A stretch of 64,000 bases of DNA from Pseudomonas uvaldensis. Lineage in GTDB: Bacteria; Pseudomonadota; Gammaproteobacteria; Pseudomonadales; Pseudomonadaceae. A model generated the notes under the pieces. That model did not search any database and was not told the DNA's origin. It saw only the letters and a program-made list of their open reading frames with translations. Below are positions 26,749 through 36,104 of this stretch, one piece after another (the first letter of the stretch is position 1; every line of letters starts with the position of its first letter). The translations under genes and the position numbers were made by a program. The stretch is from NCBI RefSeq assembly GCF_021271205.1, contig NZ_JAIWKS010000002.1, positions 434,001-498,000 on the forward strand. Direction: 5' to 3'.

Positions 26749-27909
26749 ATGTCCAAAGGATCTGTTTATCTGGCTGGCCTGGTCATGGCGGTCTGCTCAA
26801 GCTTTTCCACCGCACCGTTGGCTGATAAGGAGGCCCGTGTCTACACCGGTACGCTGGGGGACATACCGATCGTGCTGGAGCTCGATTCCAGCTCTGGCGA
26901 GGGCCGCTATTTCTATCGCAAGTACCGCAAGGACCTGCTGCTCAGCGGCAAGAAACAGGGCCAGACGCTGGTACTGGACGAAGGCCAACGTCGGCATGAC
27001 GGCGATGCGCCGGGGCCGCAGCTGCATCTGGTGGCCACGGCCAACGGTCTTGACGGCGAATGGCGCAGTGGCAAAGGCAAGGTCCTGAAGGTCGAACTCG
27101 AGCCGGCCAGGCTGGCCGATGTGCCGGGCGGAACGTTGCCCTATATCGCCCGACTCCGCGACAGCGCGCCCTACGAATACCTGCGTCTGCAGGGCATGAC
27201 GCTCAAGCCGGGCAAGACCGAGACGTTCAATGGCTACTCGTTGCAATGGTGGATCGAGCCGCAGACGAAGTTGACATTATTCGAAGTGGTGTCGGGCTAC
27301 AGCGTCGAAGAGCGGCAGCGGATCAACCAGCAATTGTTGGGGCGCCTGTGGCAGGAGGTGGTGGGGTACTACGGGTGCCTGGCCGGTGGTGAGGCAAGCA
27401 CCTACGAACAAACGATCAAGCCGCTGCTGATGACGCCCTCGGTCATCAGCGTGAATATCGGCACGGCGTACAGTTGTGGCGGTCCTTATCCGGATCACAA
27501 CAACGTTGCGCTCAATCTCGATGCGAAGACCGGCCAGTCCCTGGTGCTCGAGGACGTGCTCTGGGTCGGCGAAGGCAAGCCGTTGCATTACGACGAACTC
27601 GACAGCCAGAGCGACGCGTCCGCCGACGGATTCGAGGCCTTCTCCGCCTACCGTTCCAACGAGTTCGCGCCCTGGCTGGTGGCGCAGTTCCTCAAGCTTT
27701 ATCCGAACCCGATGAGCAGCGACGCAGAGTGCGCGTACAGCGAGGAGGATCCATGGCGCTTCCCAACTTGGTACTTTACGGACAAAGGTCTGATGATCGA
27801 GCCTTCCTTCCCCCATGTCGCCGCGGCGTGTGGTGGCGTCGAATGGAGCGTCCTGCCCTATAGCCTGGTCAGCAAGCATCCCGGTGGAGTAGCGCTGCAG
27901 TTGCCCTGA
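26749..27909 (+). CDS. Secreted two-domain protein of unknown function, DUF3298-like C-terminus
   Basis: A 386-residue exported protein with a signal peptide (MSKGSVYLAGLVMAVCSSFSTAPLA) and AAGGA nine bases before the ATG. Residues 29-85 (VYTGTLGDIPIVLELD ... GRYFYRKYRKDLLLSG) show the short beta repeat seen in many lipoproteins with small extracellular beta domains. The rest, with a late FTDKGLMIEPSFPHVAAACGG stretch, resembles DUF3298/RsiV-like periplasmic domains. Six cysteines lie in the mature protein. It is flanked by unrelated genes, so context gives no function. Confidence 0.78.
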   Translation: MSKGSVYLAGLVMAVCSSFSTAPLADKEARVYTGTLGDIPIVLELDSSSGEGRYFYRKYRKDLLLSGKKQGQTLVLDEGQRRHDGDAPGPQLHLVATANGLDGEWRSGKGKVLKVELEPARLADVPGGTLPYIARLRDSAPYEYLRLQGMTLKPGKTETFNGYSLQWWIEPQTKLTLFEVVSGYSVEERQRINQQLLGRLWQEVVGYYGCLAGGEASTYEQTIKPLLMTPSVISVNIGTAYSCGGPYPDHNNVALNLDAKTGQSLVLEDVLWVGEGKPLHYDELDSQSDASADGFEAFSAYRSNEFAPWLVAQFLKLYPNPMSSDAECAYSEEDPWRFPTWYFTDKGLMIEPSFPHVAAACGGVEWSVLPYSLVSKHPGGVALQLP

Positions 27910-27917
27910 GGAGCGGC

Positions 27918-27940
27918 GGACACCCTGATCCGGGGTGTCC
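27918..27940. terminator. Hairpin between convergent genes
   Basis: GGACACCC and GGGTGTCC form a perfect 8-base stem with a 7-base loop, 8 bases after the stop of the secreted-protein gene and 9 bases before the stop of the diguanylate cyclase gene. No T-tract. Confidence 0.55.
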
Positions 27941-27949
27941 CTCCATGCA

Positions 27950-28903
<954 letters not shown>

Positions 28904-28906
28904 GGC

Positions 28907-29920
28907 TCAACTCATCAAGTAGGCGAGTTTGTGGGTCAACCGCTCGATGGAATCTTCCGTGAACAGCAATAACAGATCGAAGCGAATATCCTGGCCTTCG
29001 AGGCCATAGCTGATTTCCACCGCCAGGGTCTTTTTCCAGTGGGTGCGATTGGCCCGGATCAACTCTTCGATGGCGGCGTGCTGACCGAGCACTTGCGGAT
29101 GGCCTTGGGAAAACACCACATCGATCTGTTCGGCGATGCTGCTCAGACACGCACCGATCAGCACGCTGGAAAGATCCAGGAGCATTTCCAGGTCCGAATA
29201 GTCGTCGCTTTGGCGCTGCATCAACTGGCCGATATCGGCGATCTCCGAATCGTGGAATATCAGCAATGCTTCGCCGGCAATGCCACTGCCGATGAATCCC
29301 TGGCAGATGGCGGTCAGTTGCCGGGAACTGCCGGCATCGGCGAGCGCCATGTGCAGTTCGCCCACTTCGAGGATATTCACGTTCGGCACCGGCAACTGCA
29401 CGAAGACCCCCAGTACCTTGGCGATCAGCGCGGCTGCACGGCCGATGGCCACGTTGACCGTTTCGCGGAAGGCATCGTGGAAGTTGATGGCGGTGCTGGC
29501 GGTCGAGCGATTTTGCGACGTGGTCAGGCCCGGCCCGTTCAGCAACCCCAGGCGGCCTAGGGTCTGGCGCAGTTCGTTTTCGTCGAAGGGTTTTTTCAGG
29601 AAGGCGAGGGCACCCAGTTCATGGACACGGCGTACCGCTTCTTCCTGTACGTCGCCGGAGATCACGATGACTTGCGCCTTCAATCCTTCGGTGCGCAAGG
29701 CGCTCAGCACCTGATAGCCGTCCATCTCGGGCATGGTCAGGTCGAGCAATACCACTTGGCCCAACCCCTTGCGTATGGCGTCCATGGCCTCGCGACCATG
29801 GCTGGCCTCGGTGATGGAGACTGGCCAGTCCGCCGGTAGCGCCCGTAATACTTGCTTACGGGCCATATTGGAGTCGTCACATACCACTAGGGGAATCACT
29901 GACACAGACACGGCTCTCAT
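28907..29920 (-). CDS. Response regulator with CheC/CheX-like output domain
   Basis: A 337-residue protein. An N-terminal receiver (about 8-130) has Asp60 as phospho-acceptor (VVLLDLTMPEMDGYQ), with LKKPFDE carrying the conserved Lys. A linker leads to a C-terminal CheC/CheX-like domain (about 150-337; NVNILEVGELHMALAD, DLEMLLDLSSVLIGACLSSIAEQ). CheC and CheX proteins are CheY-P phosphatases, so this may sense or remove phosphate rather than bind DNA. It is the first gene of a two-gene unit with the diguanylate cyclase. The ATG at 29920 is chosen from the start of the receiver fold; the frame is open further upstream. An odd inverted repeat lies 37 bases upstream. Confidence 0.87.
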   Translation of the reverse strand: MRAVSVSVIPLVVCDDSNMARKQVLRALPADWPVSITEASHGREAMDAIRKGLGQVVLLDLTMPEMDGYQVLSALRTEGLKAQVIVISGDVQEEAVRRVHELGALAFLKKPFDENELRQTLGRLGLLNGPGLTTSQNRSTASTAINFHDAFRETVNVAIGRAAALIAKVLGVFVQLPVPNVNILEVGELHMALADAGSSRQLTAICQGFIGSGIAGEALLIFHDSEIADIGQLMQRQSDDYSDLEMLLDLSSVLIGACLSSIAEQIDVVFSQGHPQVLGQHAAIEELIRANRTHWKKTLAVEISYGLEGQDIRFDLLLLFTEDSIERLTHKLAYLMS

Positions 29921-29956
29921 CAGGGTAAGTACTAGGGCATCATGCCATAGGCCCGG

Positions 29957-30010
29957 TAAAACCACCTAACGAGCAGGGTTATCGACCGTCAAATCCCTCA
30001 GGTGGTTTTA
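29957..30010. repeat. Large inverted repeat in a divergent promoter region
   Basis: TAAAACCACCT (29957-29967) and AGGTGGTTTTA (30000-30010) are perfect 11-base arms separated by 32 bases. The spacer itself contains AGGG...CCCT, so a nested hairpin is possible. The right arm is followed by TTTTG, giving a terminator-like end on the + strand. It lies between the divergent receiver-CheC/CheX-like and DeoR genes, where a plain terminator is not expected. It could be an operator pair, a structured leader, or the end of a small RNA. Confidence 0.55.
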
Positions 30011-30129
30011 TTTTGAAGCGTCGTTGTCCCCGGAAGTTCGATAAATGAACAGCTTTGACGCCCTGCCGAATAATCGGCATATTGCTCGCTTATGATTGTT
30101 TGCGCTTGTTTATGCGGGTTTGTTTATTC

Positions 30130-30912
30130 ATGAATACATTCTCAGAAGCGTTTCCCGGCGAACGCCAGCAACTGATCAGAGATCGCCTGGCCTTGTACGG
30201 CCGAGTGATCGCAGCCGATCTGGCCAGCGAATTCAAGGTGTCCGAACATTCGATACGGCGTGACCTGAGTGCCTTGGCGGCGGCGGGGTTGTGCAAGCGC
30301 GTTTACGGCGGCGCCATCCTGTTGCCCGCGGCCGAAGGGCCGATGGACGTGCGGATACGTCAGGACACTGCGCGCAAGGGGCGCCTTGCCCAGGCAGCGG
30401 CTTCGCTGTTGAGCGCAGGCCAACATGTCTTTATGGATGCCGGCTCGACCAACCTGGCCATCGCCAGCGCCATCGACCCGAAACTGTCATTGACCGTAGG
30501 CACCAACTCGCCGTTGATCGCGGTGCAATTGATGAAGCTGCCTCGGGCCAAGGTCATTTTGCTGGGCGGCCAATTGGACCCCGTGGCCGGCGGCGTCATC
30601 GGGCTGACCGCCGTACGGCAATTGCAGCAGTTCAGTTTCGACCTGTGTTTTCTCGGCGCCTGTGCCATCGATCCGGACAACGGCATCACGGCATTCGGTC
30701 TCGATGACGCGGAATTCAAACGTGCAGTGGTTGCGGCGAGTGGTCAGGTGGTGGTGGCGGTGACCAATCAGAAATTGTCCAGCATTGCCCACTACCAGGT
30801 AGCCTCCTGCGAAGAGGTCACGGCCCTGGTGGTGGAGCATGATGCACCGCGTGAACGGTTGGAGCCTTTTTTCAGCAGAATCTCCAATGTTGTGGCCGCC
30901 GCTCGCGAGTGA
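30130..30912 (+). CDS. DeoR-family transcriptional regulator
   Basis: A 260-residue regulator with an N-terminal DeoR winged helix (about 8-62; ERQQLIRDRLALYGRVIAADL, then SEHSIRRDLSALAAAGLCKRVYGGA) and the C-terminal sugar-phosphate-binding DeoRC domain (about 75-235; DAGSTNLAIA, GTNSPLIAVQL, LGGQLDPVAGGVIG). DeoR proteins usually repress sugar or nucleoside genes and respond to a phosphorylated sugar. The start ATG 30130 gives the usual length; the ribosome site is weak. The nearest sugar gene is galactose dehydrogenase at 31.8 kb, so control of it is possible but unproven. Confidence 0.88.
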   Translation: MNTFSEAFPGERQQLIRDRLALYGRVIAADLASEFKVSEHSIRRDLSALAAAGLCKRVYGGAILLPAAEGPMDVRIRQDTARKGRLAQAAASLLSAGQHVFMDAGSTNLAIASAIDPKLSLTVGTNSPLIAVQLMKLPRAKVILLGGQLDPVAGGVIGLTAVRQLQQFSFDLCFLGACAIDPDNGITAFGLDDAEFKRAVVAASGQVVVAVTNQKLSSIAHYQVASCEEVTALVVEHDAPRERLEPFFSRISNVVAAARE

Positions 30913-31035
30913 TGCAGGACCGCTGGGCGGTACCGGCAGGACAAGCGCTACAGCTTCATCACCGATGCCCGGATGATCGTGCAATTGGACATGGGCGGGG
31001 GAAATCGGCTGAGCCCATACGGAATGCGAAAATGC

Positions 31036-31070
31036 AGAGCCCGCGCTCCCTGTAACGGGGCGCGGGCTCT
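31036..31070. terminator. GC-rich hairpin terminator, likely for the DUF2628 gene
   Basis: AGAGCCCGCGC and GCGCGGGCTCT form a perfect 11-base stem around a 13-base loop. Read on the minus strand it is followed by TTTT, so it best serves the DUF2628 gene that ends at 31090; it may also stop the DeoR transcript. The 123 bases between the DeoR stop and this hairpin hold no gene I can support. Confidence 0.7.
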
Positions 31071-31089
31071 TGAGTAGCCGGGCGAGTAA

Positions 31090-31518
31090 TCAGAAGCGCA
31101 TACCCTGGAACGGGTTCCAGCCTTGCTCGCCTTTCACTTCCTTGAGGTAGTAGGCGTAGTTGGTCATCATCGCGTAGGTCATGGAAAACGCGACGCTCAG
31201 GCCGGTGTTCAGGGGCCTTGGAACCTCCATGCCCATGATCGCGAAAATGACACTCAAGGCGATGTTGATCGCGATGATCAGGCCGATCATGGCCAGGTTC
31301 TTCTTCCACAGGCCCAGGACGAACAGATAGATGGGGCCGAAGAAGAAGGCGATGATGTTGGCGTTGATAAGGATCTTCTTCTTGAAGTCAGGCAGTTTCT
31401 TCATGGCTTCCTTGTAGCGCGGATCGCTGGGCGCTCCGTAGGTTTCAAAGAAGTTGAAACGCTCCTGCCATTTGGCGCTGTATTTACCGGTAGCTTGCAA
31501 TTGCTCGCTGCTGCTCAT
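31090..31518 (-). CDS. DUF2628-family membrane protein
   Basis: A 142-residue protein: a soluble N-terminus (QERFNFFETYGAPSDPRYKEAMKKL), then a hydrophobic stretch with about three membrane helices (NANIIAFFFGPIYLFVLGLW, AMIGLIIAINIALSVIFAIM, GLSVAFSMTYAMMTNYAYYL). The FFFGPIYLFVLGLWKK motif is the DUF2628 signature. AAGGAG precedes the ATG. Function unknown. Confidence 0.87.
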   Translation of the reverse strand: MSSSEQLQATGKYSAKWQERFNFFETYGAPSDPRYKEAMKKLPDFKKKILINANIIAFFFGPIYLFVLGLWKKNLAMIGLIIAINIALSVIFAIMGMEVPRPLNTGLSVAFSMTYAMMTNYAYYLKEVKGEQGWNPFQGMRF

Positions 31519-31644
31519 TCTGTAGCTCCTTTGGGGTCCATGAGGGGTGAGTCGTTCTTCCGGATTTCCTGTGCTCGCACTGCACGCTTTATAAGCGTTC
31601 AAGCGGCAAAATACCGCATCGCCAGCCTCGGCGGCCCTCCGATC

Positions 31645-31660
31645 TGTGACACGTATCACT
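31645..31660. promoter_or_regulatory. Candidate Crp/Vfr binding site upstream of galactose dehydrogenase
   Basis: TGTGA-N6-TCACT matches the TGTGA-N6-TCACA core at nine of ten positions, 120 bases upstream of the gal start codon and between divergent genes. Short matches arise by chance; this is a candidate only. Confidence 0.35.
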
Positions 31661-31780
31661 TTCCTGTGGACACCGGGCCATCCCCATCCCGAACGTGCCC
31701 ATTGTCTGCCACGGCAATTACGTCTAGTTTGCTGCCCGACCCTTACATAAAAACCAGCGTATAAAAATCAGGAGTCCCAG

Positions 31781-32707
31781 ATGCAACCGATTCGTCTCGG
31801 TCTGGTGGGCTATGGCAAGATTGCCCAGGACCAACACGTTCCCGCCATCCACGCCAACCCGGCGTTCCAGCTGGTGGCCGTCGCCACCCAGGGGAAACCC
31901 TGCGCCGGCGTGGAGAACTTCCAGTCCCTGGGCCAATTGCTCGACAACGGCCCGCAGGTTGACGCCATTGCGTTCTGTACACCGCCACAGGGTCGATTCG
32001 CGTTGGTGCAACAGGCGTTGGCCGCGGGCAAGCATGTCCTGGTGGAGAAACCGCCGTGTGCCACTCTGGGGGAAGCCATGGAGCTGGTGGTTCAGGCCGA
32101 CAGATACGGCGTCAGCGCGCTGTTTGCCTGGCATTCGCGCTATGCGCCGGGTATCGAGGCCGCTCGGGACTGGTTGGCCACCCGGACCGTGCAAAGCGTG
32201 CGGATCGACTGGAAGGAAGATGTGCGCAAATGGCATCCCGGTCAGGCGTGGATCTGGCAACCCGGAGGCCTGGGTGTCTTCGATCCGGGTATCAACGCGT
32301 TGTCTATTGCCACCCATTTGTTGCCCTTGCCGCTGTTCGTCGAGTCGGCCGAGTTGCGTGTCCCCGACAATTGCCAGTCGCCCATTGCCGCCAGCATCCG
32401 CATGTCGGATGCCCGCCATATGGACATCCGCGCCGAATTCGATTTCGACCATGGTCATGAGGAGCTCTGGAGCATCGAGATTCGCTGCGCCGAAGGCATC
32501 CTGCGGCTGGACAATGGCGGAGCGCAGATGAGCATCGACGGCGTGCGCCAGGCGGTTTCGGAGGAGGGCGAGTATGCGGCGGTTTATCGGCATTTCCAGC
32601 AATTGATCGCCGACAGAACCAGCGACCTGGACCTGCAGCCGTTGCGATTGGTGGCGGACAGCTTCTTCGTGGGCAGCCGCACGCTGGTTGAACCGTTCTA
32701 CGACTGA
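31781..32707 (+). CDS. gal: D-galactose 1-dehydrogenase (Gfo/Idh/MocA family)
   Basis: A 308-residue NAD(P)-dependent dehydrogenase oxidising D-galactose to galactonolactone, the first step of the De Ley-Doudoroff route. The N-terminus MQPIRLGLVGYGKIAQDQHV, the EKPPCATLGEA loop, and long stretches such as VRIDWKEDVRKWHPGQAW look like the classical Pseudomonas fluorescens galactose dehydrogenase as I remember it. The Rossmann fold fills the first ~120 residues, with Lys in VLVEKPP. AGGAG precedes the ATG. No other galactose catabolic genes are nearby. Confidence 0.9.
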   Translation: MQPIRLGLVGYGKIAQDQHVPAIHANPAFQLVAVATQGKPCAGVENFQSLGQLLDNGPQVDAIAFCTPPQGRFALVQQALAAGKHVLVEKPPCATLGEAMELVVQADRYGVSALFAWHSRYAPGIEAARDWLATRTVQSVRIDWKEDVRKWHPGQAWIWQPGGLGVFDPGINALSIATHLLPLPLFVESAELRVPDNCQSPIAASIRMSDARHMDIRAEFDFDHGHEELWSIEIRCAEGILRLDNGGAQMSIDGVRQAVSEEGEYAAVYRHFQQLIADRTSDLDLQPLRLVADSFFVGSRTLVEPFYD

Positions 32708-32893
32708 GGATCAGACGCGCCGCAAGAGCAGGGCCCGGATTCGAAGCCCGACCCTGTTCGGTTCCATCTGTCGAAGATAATTCGAACGGTTGTCGATTTC
32801 GTCCATGGCCATTCGATTATGGGCATGCGAGCAGAAAGCAAAGGCCCGTGCAGCTCCCATCAACCGTGAAAACCGATCACAGGAGGTTCCACC

Positions 32894-33301
32894 ATGAAAA
32901 TCATTCCCTACCTGACTTTCAATGGTAACTGTAAGCAAGCGTTTACCCTGTACAAGGAGGTGCTGGGCGGCGAATTGTTTTCCATGTCGTTTGCCGAGGC
33001 GCCTGAAGAGACCGGCATGCCCAAGGATCCGAACCTGATCCTGCACACCTGCCTGACCGTGGGTGCCTTCAGCCTGATGGCCTCCGATTGCCCGCCGGGC
33101 CAGCCGTTCCAGAAGCCGCAGGGCGTATCGGTATCCCTGAACGTCGACAGCGTGGACGAGGCCGAGCGATTGTTCCAGGGCTTGAGCGCAGGCGGCCGGG
33201 TGCATATGCCATTGGCAAAAACCTTTTGGGCGGAACGTTTCGCCATGTTCGAAGACCGTTTCGGCGTTGCCTGGATGGTCAACTGCGAGGGGCGCCAATA
33301 G
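32894..33301 (+). CDS. PhnB/YjdN-like VOC protein
   Basis: A 135-residue protein of the PhnB/YjdN (3-demethylubiquinone-9 methyltransferase-like) branch of the VOC superfamily. Typical features are MKIIPYLTFNGNCKQAF at the start, LYKEVLGGEL, SLMASDCPPG and the end FEDRFGVAWMVNCE. These proteins form dimers with no established reaction. CAGGAGG lies seven bases before the ATG. Confidence 0.88.
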   Translation: MKIIPYLTFNGNCKQAFTLYKEVLGGELFSMSFAEAPEETGMPKDPNLILHTCLTVGAFSLMASDCPPGQPFQKPQGVSVSLNVDSVDEAERLFQGLSAGGRVHMPLAKTFWAERFAMFEDRFGVAWMVNCEGRQ

Positions 33302-33367
33302 AGTATTGGCTACTGTCGGACCAGGGCGGGACATGCCGCCCTGGCGCTGTGGCGGTATTGCGCGCGA

Positions 33368-34156
33368 TCAGGCGATGGTCTGGACCGTGCCTCCTTCTGC
33401 ACGAATCGCCGCGCCATTGATGACCGCGGCGCGGTCGCTGGCCAGGAAGGCCACCACGTTGGCGACTTCGGCCGGTTTCGCCAGACGGTAGATCAACGAT
33501 GAAGGACGATTTTCTGCCATGAACTTCCTTTCGGCCTCGGCGTAGGACAGGTCCGGGTTCACCGACTCGATGAAGCCTTTGAGACTGTCCGTCTCGGTCG
33601 GCCCTGGCAGCACGGCATTGACCGTCACGGCGGTGCCCTTGGTCAGCTCCGCCAGGCTACGGGAAATCGACAGTTGGGTGGCTTTGCTCGCACTGTAGTG
33701 AGCCATGGACGCCATTGGCGTCAGTGCCACTTCACTGGAAATGAAGACGACCCGGCCCCGGCCCCGTTCCAGCATGCCCTGCATGTAGGTGCGCGCCAGC
33801 CGTACGCCGCTCCAGACGTTGGTTTCGAACATGCGTTGCCAGTCCTCGTCGCGAGTGCTGAAGAAGTCGCTCAGTTCGTAGGTGCCCAGATTGTTGACCA
33901 GAATATCGATCTGCGGGTAGGCCGCGGCGGCCAGTTTTTCACCGCCAGGCTGGCTGAGGTCCGCCACCAGGGGCAGGGCGCGTTCGCCGCCGAAGCGCTG
34001 ATTCAGTTCACTGACCTGCCGGGCGACCGTATCGCCGTTGCGGCCGTTGATGATGACGTGGGCGCCATCTTCCAGCAACTGCGTGGCGATAGCCAGGCCG
34101 ATGCCTGAAGTCGAAGCACTGACCAGCGCTGTCTTGCCGTTTAACTCAAGGTTCAT
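33368..34156 (-). CDS. Short-chain dehydrogenase/reductase
   Basis: A 262-residue SDR. Cofactor motif ALVSASTSGIGLAIA (the usual TGxxxGxG appears as SASTSGIG), NNLGTYEL in place of NNAG, and catalytic Tyr/Lys in HYSASKATQ. Such variants occur in uncharacterised oxidoreductases of proteobacteria. AGGAG precedes the ATG. A LysR gene is divergent, with a LysR-type box between them, so the SDR is its likely target. Substrate unknown. Confidence 0.87.
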   Translation of the reverse strand: MNLELNGKTALVSASTSGIGLAIATQLLEDGAHVIINGRNGDTVARQVSELNQRFGGERALPLVADLSQPGGEKLAAAAYPQIDILVNNLGTYELSDFFSTRDEDWQRMFETNVWSGVRLARTYMQGMLERGRGRVVFISSEVALTPMASMAHYSASKATQLSISRSLAELTKGTAVTVNAVLPGPTETDSLKGFIESVNPDLSYAEAERKFMAENRPSSLIYRLAKPAEVANVVAFLASDRAAVINGAAIRAEGGTVQTIA

Positions 34157-34253
34157 TCTGTTCTCCTGCGATCGAGGTCGTTGAGCGAATCGTTTCGCTT
34201 GCGAGAAAGTATGGGGAGCGGCTGTTATGTTGATAAGACCGTGTAATGGAATA

Positions 34254-34268
34254 TGATTGCGGAAATCA
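34254..34268. promoter_or_regulatory. Candidate LysR-type operator
   Basis: TGATT-GCGGA-AATCA is a perfect dyad with 5-base arms and the T-N11-A style spacing of LysR regulators. It lies 20 bases upstream of the LysR start in the SDR/LysR divergent region. Confidence 0.5.
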
Positions 34269-34287
34269 ATTCATAGATAGAGTACGC

Positions 34288-35205
34288 ATGGATAACCGAA
34301 GCGGCGAAATGCTGGTATTCAGTAAAGTGGTCGAAACCGGCAGCTTCTCAGCAGCCGGCAAGCTGCTGGACATCACGCCATCTGCCGTGAGCAAGCTCAT
34401 CACGCGGCTGGAAGAGCGCTTGGGCGTTGTCCTCTTCGAGCGCTCCACGCGGCAGTTGACCATCAGCAATGAGGGAGGACGTTTTTACGACAGTTGCATA
34501 CGCATCCTCAATGACATCGAGGAGGCGGAACAGGACGCCGTGGGGACAGCGGTGATGCCCGGCGGATTGTTGCGAATCAACGTCTCCGTCCCCTTCGGCA
34601 CCCATCAGTTGCTACCGATCATCAGTGATTTCAACCAGCGCTATCCCGACATCACACTCGATCTGTCACTGACCGATGCGCTGGTGGACCTCAAGCGCGA
34701 ACGTATCGACGTCGCGATCCGCATGGGCCCGCTGGACGATGCCAGCTTCCGGGCGCGAAACCTGGGCCAAAGTCGCCGCGCCGTGGTCGCTTCACCGGCT
34801 TATCTGGAGCGTCACGGCGTACCACGGGTCCCTGGAGATCTGGTGAACCATCGCTGTTTCAATTTCAATTTCCGGCGCTCGCGGGATGAATGGCCGTTCA
34901 GGATGGAAGGCCACACTCACTACTTGGCAGTCCGCGGTGACATCCTGACCAACAATGGCGAAACCATGCGCCAATTGACAATCAACGGGCTGGGCATCAG
35001 CCGCCTGGGCCTGTTTCACGTCGCTCATGATCTGGCGGCGGGGCGCCTGGTCGAGCTGCTCGGGGACTACAATCCCGGAGACACCGAAGAGATCCATGCG
35101 ATCTTCAGCAACCAGCGCTACATGCCGCAGCGGGTGCGGGTGTTCATTGACTTCATGGTGGAGCGGATCGGGCCCTTCCTCAGTTCTATCGGGCGGATGG
35201 GCTGA
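34288..35205 (+). CDS. LysR-family regulator (CrgA-like), divergent from an SDR gene
   Basis: A 305-residue LysR protein: winged helix at 1-60 (FSKVVETGSFSAAGKLLDITPSAVSKLITRLEERLG) and effector-binding domain from about 90. The sequence style (RIDVAIRMGPLDDASFRARNLG, GLGISRLGLFHV) is that of the CrgA/AaeR group, which often controls a neighbouring oxidoreductase. ATG 34288 begins the standard N-terminus; the frame extends upstream to 34246 with no support. Confidence 0.9.
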   Translation: MDNRSGEMLVFSKVVETGSFSAAGKLLDITPSAVSKLITRLEERLGVVLFERSTRQLTISNEGGRFYDSCIRILNDIEEAEQDAVGTAVMPGGLLRINVSVPFGTHQLLPIISDFNQRYPDITLDLSLTDALVDLKRERIDVAIRMGPLDDASFRARNLGQSRRAVVASPAYLERHGVPRVPGDLVNHRCFNFNFRRSRDEWPFRMEGHTHYLAVRGDILTNNGETMRQLTINGLGISRLGLFHVAHDLAAGRLVELLGDYNPGDTEEIHAIFSNQRYMPQRVRVFIDFMVERIGPFLSSIGRMG

Positions 35206-35211
35206 ACGACG

Positions 35212-35239
35212 AAAGCCGCAGTGTTCGGACTGCGGCTTT
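35212..35239. terminator. Bidirectional rho-independent terminator
   Basis: AAAGCCGCAGT and ACTGCGGCTTT are perfect 11-base arms with a 6-base loop; A- and T-rich ends on both sides suit both directions. It separates the convergent LysR and monooxygenase genes. Confidence 0.75.
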
Positions 35240-35254
35240 GCCAGAAGTGATGGG

Positions 35255-35548
35255 TCATGCCACCTGGTGCATTTCTTCCAGTTCGAAATCCCCGATGCAA
35301 TGTCCGGCTGTTTCCCGGAATGTCCGTACGGCCTCGCTTTGCATGTGTTGCTGCCAGGCTTGCACGGACGCCCAGCGTTCGAAGAATGTCACCAGGCCGG
35401 GCTCATGGTTGGACACGTGCAGTTCGTAATTGATGCAGCCGGGAGCGCCACGGGTAGCGGCGACCAGTGCCTTCTGGGCGGTAACCATCTGCGCTTCCAG
35501 GCCCTGTCGCGCCCGTGCGCGGGCAATGATGATCAATGGTTCAGACAT
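35255..35548 (-). CDS. Antibiotic-biosynthesis-monooxygenase (ABM) domain protein
   Basis: A 97-residue ferredoxin-like protein of the ABM/YgiN type. These dimers act as cofactor-free oxygenases on quinols or simply bind small molecules. The family pattern is clear: PLIIIARARARQGLEAQM, ATRGAPGCINYELHVS, FFERWASVQAWQQHM. It is 22 bases downstream of a periplasmic cupin gene on the same strand, so the two may be one unit. Confidence 0.87.
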   Translation of the reverse strand: MSEPLIIIARARARQGLEAQMVTAQKALVAATRGAPGCINYELHVSNHEPGLVTFFERWASVQAWQQHMQSEAVRTFRETAGHCIGDFELEEMHQVA

Positions 35549-35570
35549 GTGTGATTTCCTCGTGATCCGA

Positions 35571-36104
35571 TCAACGCTTACCAGTGGATTTCGGGGGGTA
35601 TTGGTCAACGTCCTCGGCAGACGGACCGCCGTTGATCCAGTCCACGACCCAACCACTCTCCAGGATGTTGAACGTCTGTGACCCGGCCGGTAGCCAGGCT
35701 TCATGTACGACTCCGCCGGGCGCACGGAAGAAACCACCGTTCTCGATGTCATAGCGCACGCCTTCAGACGCAAAGACATGAGTGCCGCCCACCAGTACCA
35801 CATGGGTTTCTGCGCGGGCATGGGTGTGTGGCTTGATGTGCACCGCCACGGGTGTGCGGAACATCAACGTTGTCAGGCCGGTTTCGGTGTCTGCGTGCAG
35901 GATGGCGTATTCAGGGGATCTATCCCCCAGTTGGGGAATGGTTTTCTGCCATTTGAATTGGCCTGGGTTGATCAACTCCGGTACCGCAGGCGTGGCTGCG
36001 GATTGCCCGGCATTCGCCGCCATCGCGCCTTGGGGTATACCTTGCAGCGCAGTCAACAGGATGCCGAGGGACACGGTTTTTTTGAGCAGGGATGGGTGTT
36101 TCAT
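35571..36104 (-). CDS. Periplasmic cupin-domain protein
   Basis: A 177-residue protein with a signal peptide (MKHPSLLKKTVSLGILLTALQGIPQGAMA) and one cupin barrel. The cupin metal motif is visible as HIKPHTHARAETHVVLVGG (His, His, Glu), and GGVVHEAW supplies a later His. Exported single-cupin proteins bind a metal and often act on small aromatic or lactone substrates; the reaction here is unknown. AGAGG lies upstream of the ATG. It is followed by the ABM gene. Confidence 0.85.
   Translation of the reverse strand: MKHPSLLKKTVSLGILLTALQGIPQGAMAANAGQSAATPAVPELINPGQFKWQKTIPQLGDRSPEYAILHADTETGLTTLMFRTPVAVHIKPHTHARAETHVVLVGGTHVFASEGVRYDIENGGFFRAPGGVVHEAWLPAGSQTFNILESGWVVDWINGGPSAEDVDQYPPKSTGKR

Noticed and set aside
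30913..31030. A stretch after the DeoR gene whose translation contains YSFITDARMIVQLDMG and might be a gene fragment.
   Set aside because: Too short to assign, with no start or ribosome site; treated as intergenic.
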